From the NCBI GenBank assembly GCA_004562975.1, contig SFQP01000056.1:1-15419 (forward strand): a DNA stretch of 15,419 nt, given 5' to 3'. Positions 1 through 7,622 of the stretch are shown here, piece after piece. Origin of the DNA: a bacterium (lineage in GTDB: Bacteria > Bacteroidota > Bacteroidia > Bacteroidales > Bacteroidaceae). Position 1 is the first letter of the stretch, and every line of letters begins with the position of its first letter. Both the position numbers and the translations under genes were made by a program. Under the pieces are notes generated by a model. It saw only the letters and a program-made list of their open reading frames with translations. It had not been told where the DNA came from and searched no databases.

Positions 1-778
1 TTTGGTGCAGGTGGCGGTAAACGTCGCGGGCGGAGTGGCCGGTGGCCAGGATGACGGGGCCGTGGAAGGTCTGTCCCGTGTGGCAGACTACGCCCCGCAC
101 CTCGTCGTCTTCCACCAGCAGACGGTCCACGCGGGTCTGGAAATGCACCTCGCCGCCGCATTGCAGTATCTGCTGGCGCATGGCTTCGATGATGCGCGGC
201 AGACGGTCGGAACCGATGTGCGGATGGGCGTCGATGAGGATGTCGGTGGAGGCACCGAACTGGCAGAACACGCGCAGGATTTTTTCCACATTTCCCCTTT
301 TCTTGGAGCGGGTGAAGAGTTTGCCGTCGGAAAATGCTCCGGCGCCGCCCTCGCCGAAGGAGTAGTTGCTGTCGGCATCTACCAGGTGTTCGCGCGAGAT
401 GCGGGCAATGTCCTTGCGCCGTTCGTGTACGTCCTTTCCGCGTTCCAGCACGACGGGCCGCCGGCCGAGTTCTATCAGGCGGAGGGCGGCGAAAAGTCCG
501 CCGGGACCCGCACCGACCACAATCACGCGGGGTGCTTTGCTCACGTCGGGATAGCACACGGGCTCGAACTCCCGGCGCGGCGGCATTTCGTTGATGTAGA
601 GCAGCAGGCTCAGGTTGATGTAGATGGTGCGCTGCCGGGCATCGATGCTGCGGCGCACAATGCGCAGGGCGTTGATGGTGCGGGCGTCGATGGCCAGCTC
701 TTGTGCGGCCATGCGCGTCAGTTGGTGCTCATTGGCTGCCTGATGGGGCAGCACGCGGAGGTTCAGTTGCTTTTGCAT
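1..778 (-). CDS. FAD-dependent dehydrogenase (COG2509-like), 3' end off the window
   Basis: This is the first 259 codons of a flavoprotein; the C-terminal part lies beyond the left edge. I read it directly from the minus strand starting at the ATG at 778-776. After an N-terminal segment of about 80 residues (MQKQLNLRVLPHQ...) there is a Rossmann FAD-binding motif, GAGPGG at residues 89-94, with the expected acidic residue after strand 2 (VVLERG, Glu112). A glycine-rich stretch FGEGGAGAFSDGK follows at 141-153, then ILATGHSARD at 243-252. The long N-terminal segment before the dinucleotide fold and the GEGGAGAFSDGK block are typical of the uncharacterised NAD(P)/FAD-dependent dehydrogenases common in Bacteroidetes and Firmicutes. 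The substrate is unknown. It lies 105 bp downstream of radA on the same strand and could be co-transcribed. Fold and family are fairly sure; function is not. Confidence 0.88.
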   Translation of the reverse strand, partial: MQKQLNLRVLPHQAANEHQLTRMAAQELAIDARTINALRIVRRSIDARQRTIYINLSLLLYINEMPPRREFEPVCYPDVSKAPRVIVVGAGPGGLFAALRLIELGRRPVVLERGKDVHERRKDIARISREHLVDADSNYSFGEGGAGAFSDGKLFTRSKKRGNVEKILRVFCQFGASTDILIDAHPHIGSDRLPRIIEAMRQQILQCGGEVHFQTRVDRLLVEDDEVRGVVCHTGQTFHGPVILATGHSARDVYRHLHQ

Positions 779-847
779 GAGGCTTCGGGTGTATGGTTGG
801 TTGGGGAGGAAGGGAGGAGGGGCGGGGTAGGAGGTTGTCAGGGTAAT

Positions 848-954
848 GGGTTATGAGGTGATAAGCTGACAAGGTTTCAGAAGTCAGGCTGCTGCTTGGC
901 TTTTTTGCAAGGCTGTGGCGGTCGCCTTACACAATCTGTATAAACTCATAACCC
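848..954. repeat. Inverted repeat straddling the radA stop codon
   Basis: A perfect 10-bp inverted repeat, GGGTTATGAG at 848-857 and CTCATAACCC at 945-954, encloses 87 bp. The radA stop codon (884-886) lies inside the enclosed segment, and the outer edge at 954 falls almost exactly where RadA homologues end (LFG, codons finishing at 959). A smaller inverted repeat, TTGTCAG at 834-840 with CTGACAA at 866-872, overlaps its left side. The arm motif GGTTATGAGTTT also occurs in the larger element at 7442-7599 (7462-7473), which suggests a related element family. The centre shows no similarity to the other elements. Confidence 0.6.
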
Positions 955-2341
955 TGTGGCCGAAGAGGCAGCGCAGGGCTGTTTCCACACGGCCGACGGG
1001 AATGATTTCGATGGCATGGCTTTGCGTTTCCAGTCCTTTGAGATTCCCTTCCGGAATCAGGATGGTGGAAAATCCCAGTTTGGCGGCTTCGCTGATGCGC
1101 TGGCCGATGCGAGCCACGGGGCGTATTTCGCCGCTCAGTCCCACCTCGCCGGCCATGCAGACGTTGCGCTCGATGGCGGTGTCGACGTTGCTCGACAGCA
1201 CCGCCGCGATGACGGAGAGGTCAATGGCCGGGTCCGTTACGCGGAGGCCGCCGGCAATGTTGAGGAACACGTCCTTTTGTGCCAGCTTGAAGCCGACCCG
1301 TTTCTCCAACACTGCCAGCAGCATGTTCAGACGGCGCAGGTCAAAACCCGTGGCCGAACGCTGGGGGGTGCCGTAGGCGGCGGTGGAGACCAGTGCCTGC
1401 GTTTCGATGAGGAAAGGCCGGATGCCCTCAATGGCCGAGGCGATGGAGATGCCGCTGAGCTGTTCGCCGCTTTGCGTGAGCAGCAGCTCCGAGGGATTGT
1501 CCACGGGACGCAGGCCGTCGGAGCGCATTTCGTAGATGCCCAGCTCGGCGGTCGATCCGAAACGGTTCTTGATGCTGCGCAGGATGCGGTACATGTTGTG
1601 GCGGTCGCCTTCAAACTGCAGCACGGTGTCGACAATGTGTTCCAACACCTTGGGACCGGCTATGGCTCCCTCTTTCGTGATGTGCCCCACGAGGATGACA
1701 GGCACGCCGCTCTCCTTGGCATATTTGAGCAATACTGCGGCGCACTCGCGGATTTGCGTGATGGAGCCCGGCGAAGTTTCCACGGTTTCGAGTGAAACGG
1801 TCTGGATGGAGTCGATGATGACGATGTCGGGCTTCACTTCCTTGATATAGGTGAAAACCTGCTCGAGGCGCGTTTCGCAGAGGAGCATGAGATCCGTGTC
1901 GCGGTGCGGGATGCGGTCGGCGCGGAGCTTGATTTGCCTTTCGCTTTCCTCGCCGCTGACGTAGAGCAGTTTGCGGCCGGTCATGTGGAGGGCGGTTTGC
2001 AGCAGGAGGGTGGACTTGCCGATGCCCGGCTCGCCGCCGATGAGGATGAGCGAACCCGGCACGATGCCGCCGCCCAACACACGGTCCAGCTCCATGTCGG
2101 AGGTCCGGAAGCGGGGCTCTTCTTCCGCCTTTACCTCCGACAGCCAGACCGGACGTGCCGCGCGCCGTTCCATGCCGCCCAGGGCTTGGGAGGTGCGCAC
2201 TTCGCGGTCGGACGGACGGACGGCGGCGATGGTCATTTCCTTCATGGTGTTCCACTGGCCGCAACTGGGGCAACGGCCCACCCACTTGGGGGAGTCTTGG
2301 CCGCATTCGGAACAGACGTAAACGGTTTTGTTTTTTGCCAT
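884..2341 (-). CDS. radA: DNA repair protein RadA
   Basis: RadA (Sms) is a hexameric RecA-like DNA helicase that helps branch migration and processing of recombination intermediates. The order of domains is complete. A four-cysteine zinc finger has Cys10, Cys13, Cys24 and Cys27 (CSEC...CPSC). The ATPase has Walker A GEPGIGKST at 103-111 and Walker B-like IVIIDS near 173-178. The RadA signature KNRFG is at 258-262, and a Lon-protease-like C-terminal domain ends at ...LRCLFG (residue 461). The family is normally about 455-460 residues; here 24 extra residues (HRVMSLYRL...QAAA) follow the usual end, encoded by the inverted repeat at 848-954. It starts just below the terminator at 2380-2434, so it is probably transcribed separately from the MerR gene, though I see no convincing promoter in the 40 bp left. 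Identification is secure. Confidence 0.97.
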   Translation of the reverse strand: MAKNKTVYVCSECGQDSPKWVGRCPSCGQWNTMKEMTIAAVRPSDREVRTSQALGGMERRAARPVWLSEVKAEEEPRFRTSDMELDRVLGGGIVPGSLILIGGEPGIGKSTLLLQTALHMTGRKLLYVSGEESERQIKLRADRIPHRDTDLMLLCETRLEQVFTYIKEVKPDIVIIDSIQTVSLETVETSPGSITQIRECAAVLLKYAKESGVPVILVGHITKEGAIAGPKVLEHIVDTVLQFEGDRHNMYRILRSIKNRFGSTAELGIYEMRSDGLRPVDNPSELLLTQSGEQLSGISIASAIEGIRPFLIETQALVSTAAYGTPQRSATGFDLRRLNMLLAVLEKRVGFKLAQKDVFLNIAGGLRVTDPAIDLSVIAAVLSSNVDTAIERNVCMAGEVGLSGEIRPVARIGQRISEAAKLGFSTILIPEGNLKGLETQSHAIEIIPVGRVETALRCLFGHRVMSLYRLCKATATALQKSQAAA

Positions 2342-2379
2342 GCGAGGTGTGGGGAGTAAGAGTTAGGGGGTGGATTTTC

Positions 2380-2434
2380 AAAAAGAGAAAAAAAGGGTGG
2401 GCAGACACGGCGACGGCGCGACGGTCTGCCCACC
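2380..2434 (-). terminator. Intrinsic terminator after the alaS-flavin reductase-MerR genes
   Basis: Read on the minus strand, a perfect 11-bp stem (GGTGGGCAGAC with GTCTGCCCACC; plus-strand arms 2396-2406 and 2424-2434) with a 17-nt GC-rich loop is followed at once by a T-rich run interrupted by single C bases (plus-strand A-rich 2380-2394). It lies 87 nt past the MerR stop codon and about 40 nt before the radA start, so it should separate these two transcripts. Confidence 0.85.
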
Positions 2435-2521
2435 AGTACTTCGGGTTCCGGAATGAGAATGGAAGTGTTCGAGGTTTCGCCCGGAAAAGATGCGTTTGCT
2501 GCTTCTTCCGGACTGCCACCG

Positions 2522-2869
2522 TCAGGCCATGGCCGACAGGGCATCGCGCATGGCCACCAGCTCAGCACGGATGGCGCGCAGCCGCTGCACGGCTTCCAAG
2601 GGACGGGGCACGCCCTCCTTGTTCTGTTTCAGGATTTCGCGGGCAGCGGCAATCTTCAGGCCGCGCACCTTCACCAGATCCTTGATGACACGGATGGTTT
2701 CAATGTCCTCCTTGGTGTAACGGCGGATACCGCGCGATCCTTTCTTGGGCGAGATTTGCGGAAACTCTTTTTCCCAATAGCGCAACAGGGTCTCGGGCAA
2801 ATCCAGCAGTTGTGCCACTTCGCTGATGGAGAAGAACAGCTTGTTGGGGCCAAATTCCATTTCTTCCAT
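2522..2869 (-). CDS. MerR-family transcriptional regulator
   Basis: A small DNA-binding regulator of 115 residues. The N-terminal winged helix-turn-helix is clear: FFSISEVAQLLDLPETLLRYWEKEFPQ forms the HTH (about residues 12-38), and RGIRRYTKEDIETI is the wing and following helix. The remainder is helical and probably dimerises. It has no cysteine cluster or ligand domain, so it is not a metal sensor of the classic MerR kind. It resembles the short MerR-like proteins conserved beside housekeeping genes in Bacteroidetes, whose targets I do not know. I chose the ATG at 2869 because it avoids overlap; an upstream ATG at 2902 would add 11 residues and overlap the end of the flavin reductase gene by 20 bp. 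It is co-directional with that gene and ends before a strong terminator. Confidence 0.85.
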   Translation of the reverse strand: MEEMEFGPNKLFFSISEVAQLLDLPETLLRYWEKEFPQISPKKGSRGIRRYTKEDIETIRVIKDLVKVRGLKIAAAREILKQNKEGVPRPLEAVQRLRAIRAELVAMRDALSAMA

Positions 2870-2882
2870 AGAGCCGGGATGT

Positions 2883-3401
2883 TTATTCGTAGACGTTTTC
2901 AATCTCCACCACGTAGACCGTGTGGAGCGAGCCGCCGGGCCGGTCGTTGTACCAGCGAGCCAGCACTTCCTTGTCCAGGAAGTTTTCGGCTTTCATTTCC
3001 GTGCGCATCAGTTTGCGCCCTTCCACTACTAACCGTGCTTGCTCAAAGGCCACAGCACCGTGCTCGGTGGCCACCGGGGTCAGTCCGCATTCGGCCACCT
3101 TGTCGCGGTCGCGCCCTGAAACCGTGCCGCAGAGGTTCAGCACCTCGCGCATGTCCTTTTCCATGCCCAGAAAAGAGAGCGTGAGGTAGTCGTTGTTTTC
3201 CACAAAATCGTAGGTGTAACGTTCGGGGCGGATAAAGACGAAGGCCACCGGCTTGTTCCACAGCCAGCCGATGCCTCCCCAGGAGGCGGTCATGGTGTTG
3301 TAACCGTTTTCCAGCGTGCCGCCAGTGACGAGCATCCATTCCTTGCCAATCAGGCGGAAGGCATCTTCGCGCGCCAATGTTTCGATCGTTGTCTTCTTCA
3401 T
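2883..3401 (-). CDS. Flavin reductase family protein (FMN-binding split barrel)
   Basis: A 172-residue protein of the flavin-reductase-like FMN-binding family. The block YNTMTASWGGIGWLWNKPVAFVFIRPERYT (residues 34-63) is characteristic: the T-(M/A)-S-W segment contacts FMN, and the following RPERYT lies near the phosphate. Length agrees with the family (about 165-190). Such proteins may reduce free flavin with NAD(P)H or simply bind FMN; the sequence does not say which, nor the partner. It starts 49 bp after the alaS stop codon and is followed almost immediately by the MerR gene, so the three probably share a transcript ending at the terminator at 2380-2434. Family is confident, reaction is not. 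Confidence 0.88.
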   Translation of the reverse strand: MKKTTIETLAREDAFRLIGKEWMLVTGGTLENGYNTMTASWGGIGWLWNKPVAFVFIRPERYTYDFVENNDYLTLSFLGMEKDMREVLNLCGTVSGRDRDKVAECGLTPVATEHGAVAFEQARLVVEGRKLMRTEMKAENFLDKEVLARWYNDRPGGSLHTVYVVEIENVYE

Positions 3402-3450
3402 GAGATACTTTATTGGGGAACTTTGGGAATATGCTCAGGTTGTCGGGAAA

Positions 3451-6010
3451 CTATCCCAAAGCAATCTCAATGACTTTCTTTACGGCTTCTTCCAGGTGCG
3501 TGGCATCCTTGCCGCCGGCAGTGGCGAAATGGGGTGCGCCGCCGCCGCCGCCCTTGATGAGCTTGGCCGCTTCGCGGACGATGGCTCCGGCGTTGAGCTG
3601 GCGTTCCTCCACCAGGTTCTTGCTGATCATCACCGAGCTGGAAGGCAAGGTCTTTGGCAACATCGGGAGCATACGTTGAAGGAAGCACCGCCTTGATGAG
3701 CTTCACGCTGCCGCGTTCTTCGGCATTTTGCACCAAACGGTCGCGTATGGCCAACAGCTGTTCCTTGATGTGCGCCTCCACCTGCTTGCGCAGCCCATCG
3801 TTCTCCTCAATCGTTTTGCGGATAACGGCGGTCAGGTCCTTGGCTCCGGCAAAGAAGGATTTCAGGTCGTTCAGGATGTCTTCCTGAACGTACACTCTTT
3901 CTTCGGCAGCCTCGCCCGTGATGGCTTCGATACGGCGCACGCCGGCTGCCACACTACTCTCCGAAACGATGCGGAAAAGCCCGATGCGGCCCGTGCTGTG
4001 GGCATGGCAACCGCCGCAGAACTCCACGCTCTTGCCAAACTGTACCACACGTACACGGTCGCCGTATTTCTCGCCGAACAAGGCGATGGCTCCCAGTTTC
4101 TTGGCCTCCTCCATGGGCACATCGCGGTGATCCTGCAGAGGAATGTCCTCGCGGATGCGGCGGTTCACGATGCGTTCCACTTGTCGCAGCTCCTCGGGAG
4201 TGACTTTCTGGAAGTGGGAGAAGTCAAAGCGCAGGTAGTCCGGTGTCACCAGCGAACCTTTCTGTTCCACGTGCGTTCCCAGTACTTCGCGCAGAGCCTG
4301 GTCGAGCAGGTGCGTGGCCGTATGGTTGGCCTCGCTTCCCCTGCGGGCTTTCAGGTTCACCTCGGCACGGAAGGATGCTTCGGGATGAGCCGGCAATTTC
4401 TTGGTGAGATGAATGGGCAGGTTGTTCTCCCGTTTCGTGTCGAAAATCTCCACCTTCTCCTCGTCGTTGACCAATACGCCGCAGTCGCCCACTTGGCCAC
4501 CCATCTCAGCGTAGAAAGGCGTTTCGTCGAGCACCAGTTCGTAGAACACCTGTTTCTTCTGCTGCACGCGGCGGTAGCGCAGGATATGGCAGTCGCATTC
4601 CGTGAAATCCCAGCCTTTGAACTCCGTTTCTCCCTCTTTCAGCACCACCCAGTCGTCCGTTTCAACGGCTGCGGCGTTCCGGGCGCGCTCCTTCTGCTTC
4701 TGCATTTCGGCATCAAACTGCTTTTCGTCCACCGTCAGCCCGTTTTCTTGGCAAATCAGTTGCGTGAGGTCCAGGGGGAAGCCGTAGGTGTCGAACAGCG
4801 TGAACGCCTTGGTGCCGTCCACCACTTGCAGGCCCGCCTTCTTCGTTTCGGCCACTACGCCTTCGAGCATGCTGATGCCGGTGGAAAGTGTGCGCAGGAA
4901 GCTCTCTTCCTCCTCCTGCATCACGCGGCCTATCAGCACTTGCTGCGCCTTCAGTTCCGGATAAGCCTCGCCCATTTCCTGTACCAATGTAGGTACGAGT
5001 TTGCAGAGGAAAGCTTCGCGCTGTCCGAGGAAGGTGTAGGCATAGCGCACGGCACGGCGCAGGATGCGGCGGATGACATAGCCTGCCTTGGCGTTGGAGG
5101 GAAGCTGGCCATCGGCGATGGAGAAGGCGATGGCCCGCAGGTGGTCCGAAATGACGCGCATGGCCACATCCACCTTCTCGTCCTTGCCGTACGTGAAGCC
5201 CGAGAGTTCCCCTATGCGGCGGATGATGGGTTGGAAAATGTCCGTGTCGTAGTTCGACTGCTTGCCTTGGATGGCACGCACCAGGCGTTCAAAGCCCATA
5301 CCCGTGTCAATTACGTTCATGGAGAGTGGTTCGAGCGAGCCGTTCGCCTTGCGGTTGAACTGCATGAACACGATGTTCCAGATTTCGATAACCTGCGGGT
5401 CGTCCTTGTTCACCAGTTCGTAGCCCGGCTGCTTGGCCTTTTCTTCCGGCGAGCGGCTGTCGAGGTGAATTTCCGAGCAAGGTCCGCAGGGGCCGGTATC
5501 GCCCATTTCCCAGAAGTTGTCGTGTTTGTTGCCGTTGATGATATGGTCGGCCGGCAAGTGCTTGGCCCAAATTTTGGCCGCTTCGTTGTCGCGTCCCAGC
5601 CCTTCTTCTTCCGAACCTTCAAACACGGTGGCATAGAGGTTGGCCGGGTCCAGCTTCAGCACGTCGACGAGGTACTCCCATGCCATGTCGATGGCCCCTT
5701 CCTTGAAGTAGTCGCCGAAGCTCCAGTTGCCGAGCATTTCAAACATGGTGTGGTGATACGTGTCGTGTCCCACCTCTTCCAAATCGTTATGTTTACCGCT
5801 GACGCGCAAGCATTTTTGCGAGTCTGCCCGCCGGCGCGGCTCCGGGTCGCGTTGTCCCAGGATGATATCCTTCCATTGATTCATTCCGGCGTTGGTAAAC
5901 ATCAGTGTGGGGTCGTCCTTGATAACCATCGGTGCCGAGGGCACGATGGCATGGCCCTTTGTTTCAAAAAACTTCTTGTAAGAGTCTCTGATTTCGTTAG
6001 CAGTCATCAT
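3451..6010 (-). CDS. alaS: Alanine-tRNA ligase, with an internal deletion and frame break near 3634
   Basis: Alanyl-tRNA synthetase charges tRNA-Ala and clears mischarged Ser/Gly. The class II catalytic core is at the N-terminus ([14 protein letters not shown] from residue 37; [13 protein letters not shown] at 170-182). The editing domain has HTATH at 563-567 and CGGCH at 665-669. The C-terminal C-Ala segment ([19 protein letters not shown]) closes the protein. The reading frame runs from 6010 to codon 792 (FQL, 3637-3635). The conserved continuation [12 protein letters not shown] begins at 3633 in another frame and runs to the TAG at 3451-3453. About 20 conserved residues that should lie between are absent, so this is a deletion of roughly 60-70 bp, not a one-base slip. 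Staying in the first frame would end at 3467 with a meaningless tail. The second Met (6007) is an equally possible start. Confidence 0.95.
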
Positions 6011-6039
6011 ATTTTTAGTTGTTATTTACATTTTGGCTG

Positions 6040-6070
6040 CAAAGTTAGTGCAAGGCGAGAGCAATGAAAA
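6040..6070 (-). promoter_or_regulatory. Probable alaS promoter
   Basis: On the minus strand a perfect Bacteroidetes -7 element, TAACTTTG (plus 6047-6040), lies about 30 nt before the alaS start. A T-rich stretch about 19-24 nt further upstream (around 6066-6071) stands in for the TTTG -33 element. The -7 box is strong, the -33 box weak. Confidence 0.65.
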
Positions 6071-6125
6071 AAAAAGCCGCAGGTTTTTCATTTTTCATTG
6101 CCGAACCGCTTATAGAAAGACCAAG

Positions 6126-6162
6126 AAAAAAGGCGTAGCTTCCAGAAACGGGGCTACGCCTT
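6126..6162 (-). terminator. Intrinsic terminator after the DUF1015 gene
   Basis: A perfect 10-bp stem, AAGGCGTAGC (6130-6139) with GCTACGCCTT (6153-6162), has a 13-nt loop and is followed on the minus strand by TTTTTC. It begins 11 nt past the DUF1015 stop codon, so it closes the serC-serA-DUF1015 unit before the alaS promoter. The same stem core (GGCGTAGC/GCTACGCC) is found in the hairpin at 13888-13929. Confidence 0.85.
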
Positions 6163-6172
6163 AATATATATA

Positions 6173-7417
6173 TCAGAACTTATGGATAATTAGTCCGCTG
6201 CGGAGTTTCGGTTCGAACCATGTGGCCTTCGGGGGCATGATGTTGCCGCTGTCGGCAATGTCCATGATTTGTTGCATGGAAACGGGGTAGAGGGCGAATG
6301 CCATCTTCATCTCTCCGCTGTCCACGCGGCGTTGCAGTTCGTCCAGTCCGCGCAGGCCGCCCACAAAATCGATACGTTTGTCCTTGCGCAAGTCCTTGAT
6401 GCCCAACAATTCGTCCAGAATGAGACGGGAAGAGATGTCCACGTCGAGCACCCCGATGGGGTCTGCCGGGTCGAACGTACCCTCGTGGGCGCGCAGCGAA
6501 TACCACGTGTTGTCCAGGTAGAGAGCAAATTCATGCGGCTGTTGGGGACGGTACGGCTCGTGTCCTTTTGCCTCCACGTCGAAGTTCTTGGCGAGCGCAT
6601 CAAGGAACTGTGCGGCGGTCATGCCGTTCAGGTCCTTCACCACGCGGTTGTAGTCCAGGATGGTCAACTCGTCGGCCGGGAAACATACCGCCATATAATA
6701 GTTGAATTCCTCCTGTCCGGTGGCATCGGGTGTTTGCTGCGCCTTTTCGGCACCCACCAAAGCCGCTGCTGCGGAGCGGTGATGTCCGTCGGCAATGTAG
6801 AGGGACTCCATCTGTGCAAACTCTTGGGTAATCAGCTCCTGGTCCTCCTTGTCGGAGACCACCCAAAGCTGGTGGCGGAAACCGTCGATGGGAGCCACGA
6901 AGTCGTAAACGGGCGGTTGGGCGGCATACTTCTGCCGGAGTTCCAGCAGCACGGGGCGCGGATGATAAGCCAGGAACACCGGTTCGATGTGGGCCGAGGT
7001 GGCGCGCACGTGTTTCATGCGGTCTTCCTCCTTGTCGGCACGGGTCAGTTCGTGCTTTTTGATGACGCCTTGCATATAGTCAGCCACGCTGGCGCATACC
7101 ACCCACCCGTACTGCGTCTTGCCGTTCATGGTCTGTGCGTACAGATAGTAGCAGTCCGTTTCGTCGGGCACGAGCCATCCCTCCTCTTGGAACTTGCGGA
7201 ACTGTTCGGCTCCGCTTTCGTAAACGCGCGGGTCATATTCGCTCGTCCCTTCGGTGAAGTTGATTTCGGGCTTGATGATATGGTAAAGCGATTTCTCGTT
7301 GCTGCCGGCTTCGGCGCGGGCTTCTTCAGAGCTGAGCACGTCGTAGGGCCGGCTTTCCACCTGTTCCACCAACTCAACGGGCGGACGCAGGCCACGGAAA
7401 GGTTTTATTTTCGGCAT
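6173..7417 (-). CDS. DUF1015 family protein, serine-pathway neighbour
   Basis: A 414-residue soluble protein recognised as DUF1015 from its N-terminal block (KPFRGLRP...RPYDVLSSEEA, residues 5-33), the central KHELTRADKEEDRMKH (121-136), and the hallmark YIADGHHRSAAAA (207-219). The C-terminus has MPPKATWFEPKLRSGLIIH. Length fits the family (about 410). No experimentally settled function is known to me. The DGHHR motif recalls the GxxHR-type phosphate/nucleotide loop of the ParB/sulfiredoxin fold, to which the free serine kinases SerK and SbnI belong. Its position directly after serC and serA therefore suggests a role in serine metabolism; this is inference. It is separated from serA by a 200-bp gap with a palindromic repeat but has no obvious promoter of its own, and it ends at an intrinsic terminator. 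Confidence 0.9.
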   Translation of the reverse strand: MPKIKPFRGLRPPVELVEQVESRPYDVLSSEEARAEAGSNEKSLYHIIKPEINFTEGTSEYDPRVYESGAEQFRKFQEEGWLVPDETDCYYLYAQTMNGKTQYGWVVCASVADYMQGVIKKHELTRADKEEDRMKHVRATSAHIEPVFLAYHPRPVLLELRQKYAAQPPVYDFVAPIDGFRHQLWVVSDKEDQELITQEFAQMESLYIADGHHRSAAAALVGAEKAQQTPDATGQEEFNYYMAVCFPADELTILDYNRVVKDLNGMTAAQFLDALAKNFDVEAKGHEPYRPQQPHEFALYLDNTWYSLRAHEGTFDPADPIGVLDVDISSRLILDELLGIKDLRKDKRIDFVGGLRGLDELQRRVDSGEMKMAFALYPVSMQQIMDIADSGNIMPPKATWFEPKLRSGLIIHKF

Positions 7418-7441
7418 GGAATGTAAGGTTTAAGGTTAAAA

Positions 7442-7599
7442 GGTTACGAGGTTATTGCAGAGGTTATGAGTTTTTAGGTTATAAGGTTATAAGATTACTT
7501 GAGCGGGCGATGTTCAGGCGTTACAGTAGTAACTTCATAACCTTATAACCCCATAACCTGCTAACCGGGTTACGCAGTAAAAATATAACCTCATAACCT
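7442..7599. repeat. Dispersed palindromic element, copy 1
   Basis: This fills the gap between serA and the DUF1015 gene. Nested inverted repeats are visible: an outer pair 7442-7455 with 7585-7598 (13 of 14 match) and an inner pair 7462-7490 with 7537-7566 (imperfect, but the inner GGTTATAAGGTTAT/ATAACCTTATAACC part is exact). Segment 7477-7599 aligns with 12444-12569 with nine mismatches and one 3-nt gap, about 93 % identity, including the non-palindromic centre (GAGCG...GATGTTCAGGCG). There is no coding capacity. As RNA it would form a long intercistronic stem-loop. Confidence 0.85.
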
Positions 7600-7622
7600 C
7601 ACGTCTTGCCATCAGGCAACCA

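Noticed and set aside
2..856. A 284-codon open frame on the plus strand at the left edge
   Set aside because: It is antisense to the FAD-dependent dehydrogenase, which has an intact Rossmann motif on the minus strand.
3451..3640. Programmed ribosomal frameshift in alaS (and likewise in serA at 7836)
   Set aside because: Conserved residues are missing at both junctions, so a shift of frame alone would not restore the protein; no slippery sequence is evident.
3728..6067. A 779-codon open frame on the plus strand opposite alaS
   Set aside because: It is the complement of clear AlaS codons, its translation matches no family, and it arises from the GC-rich codon use of the real gene.
7425..7600. 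CRISPR array, suggested by repeated ATAACC/GGTTAT units
   Set aside because: The units are short, irregular, occur in both orientations and have no constant spacers; the pattern is a nested inverted repeat.
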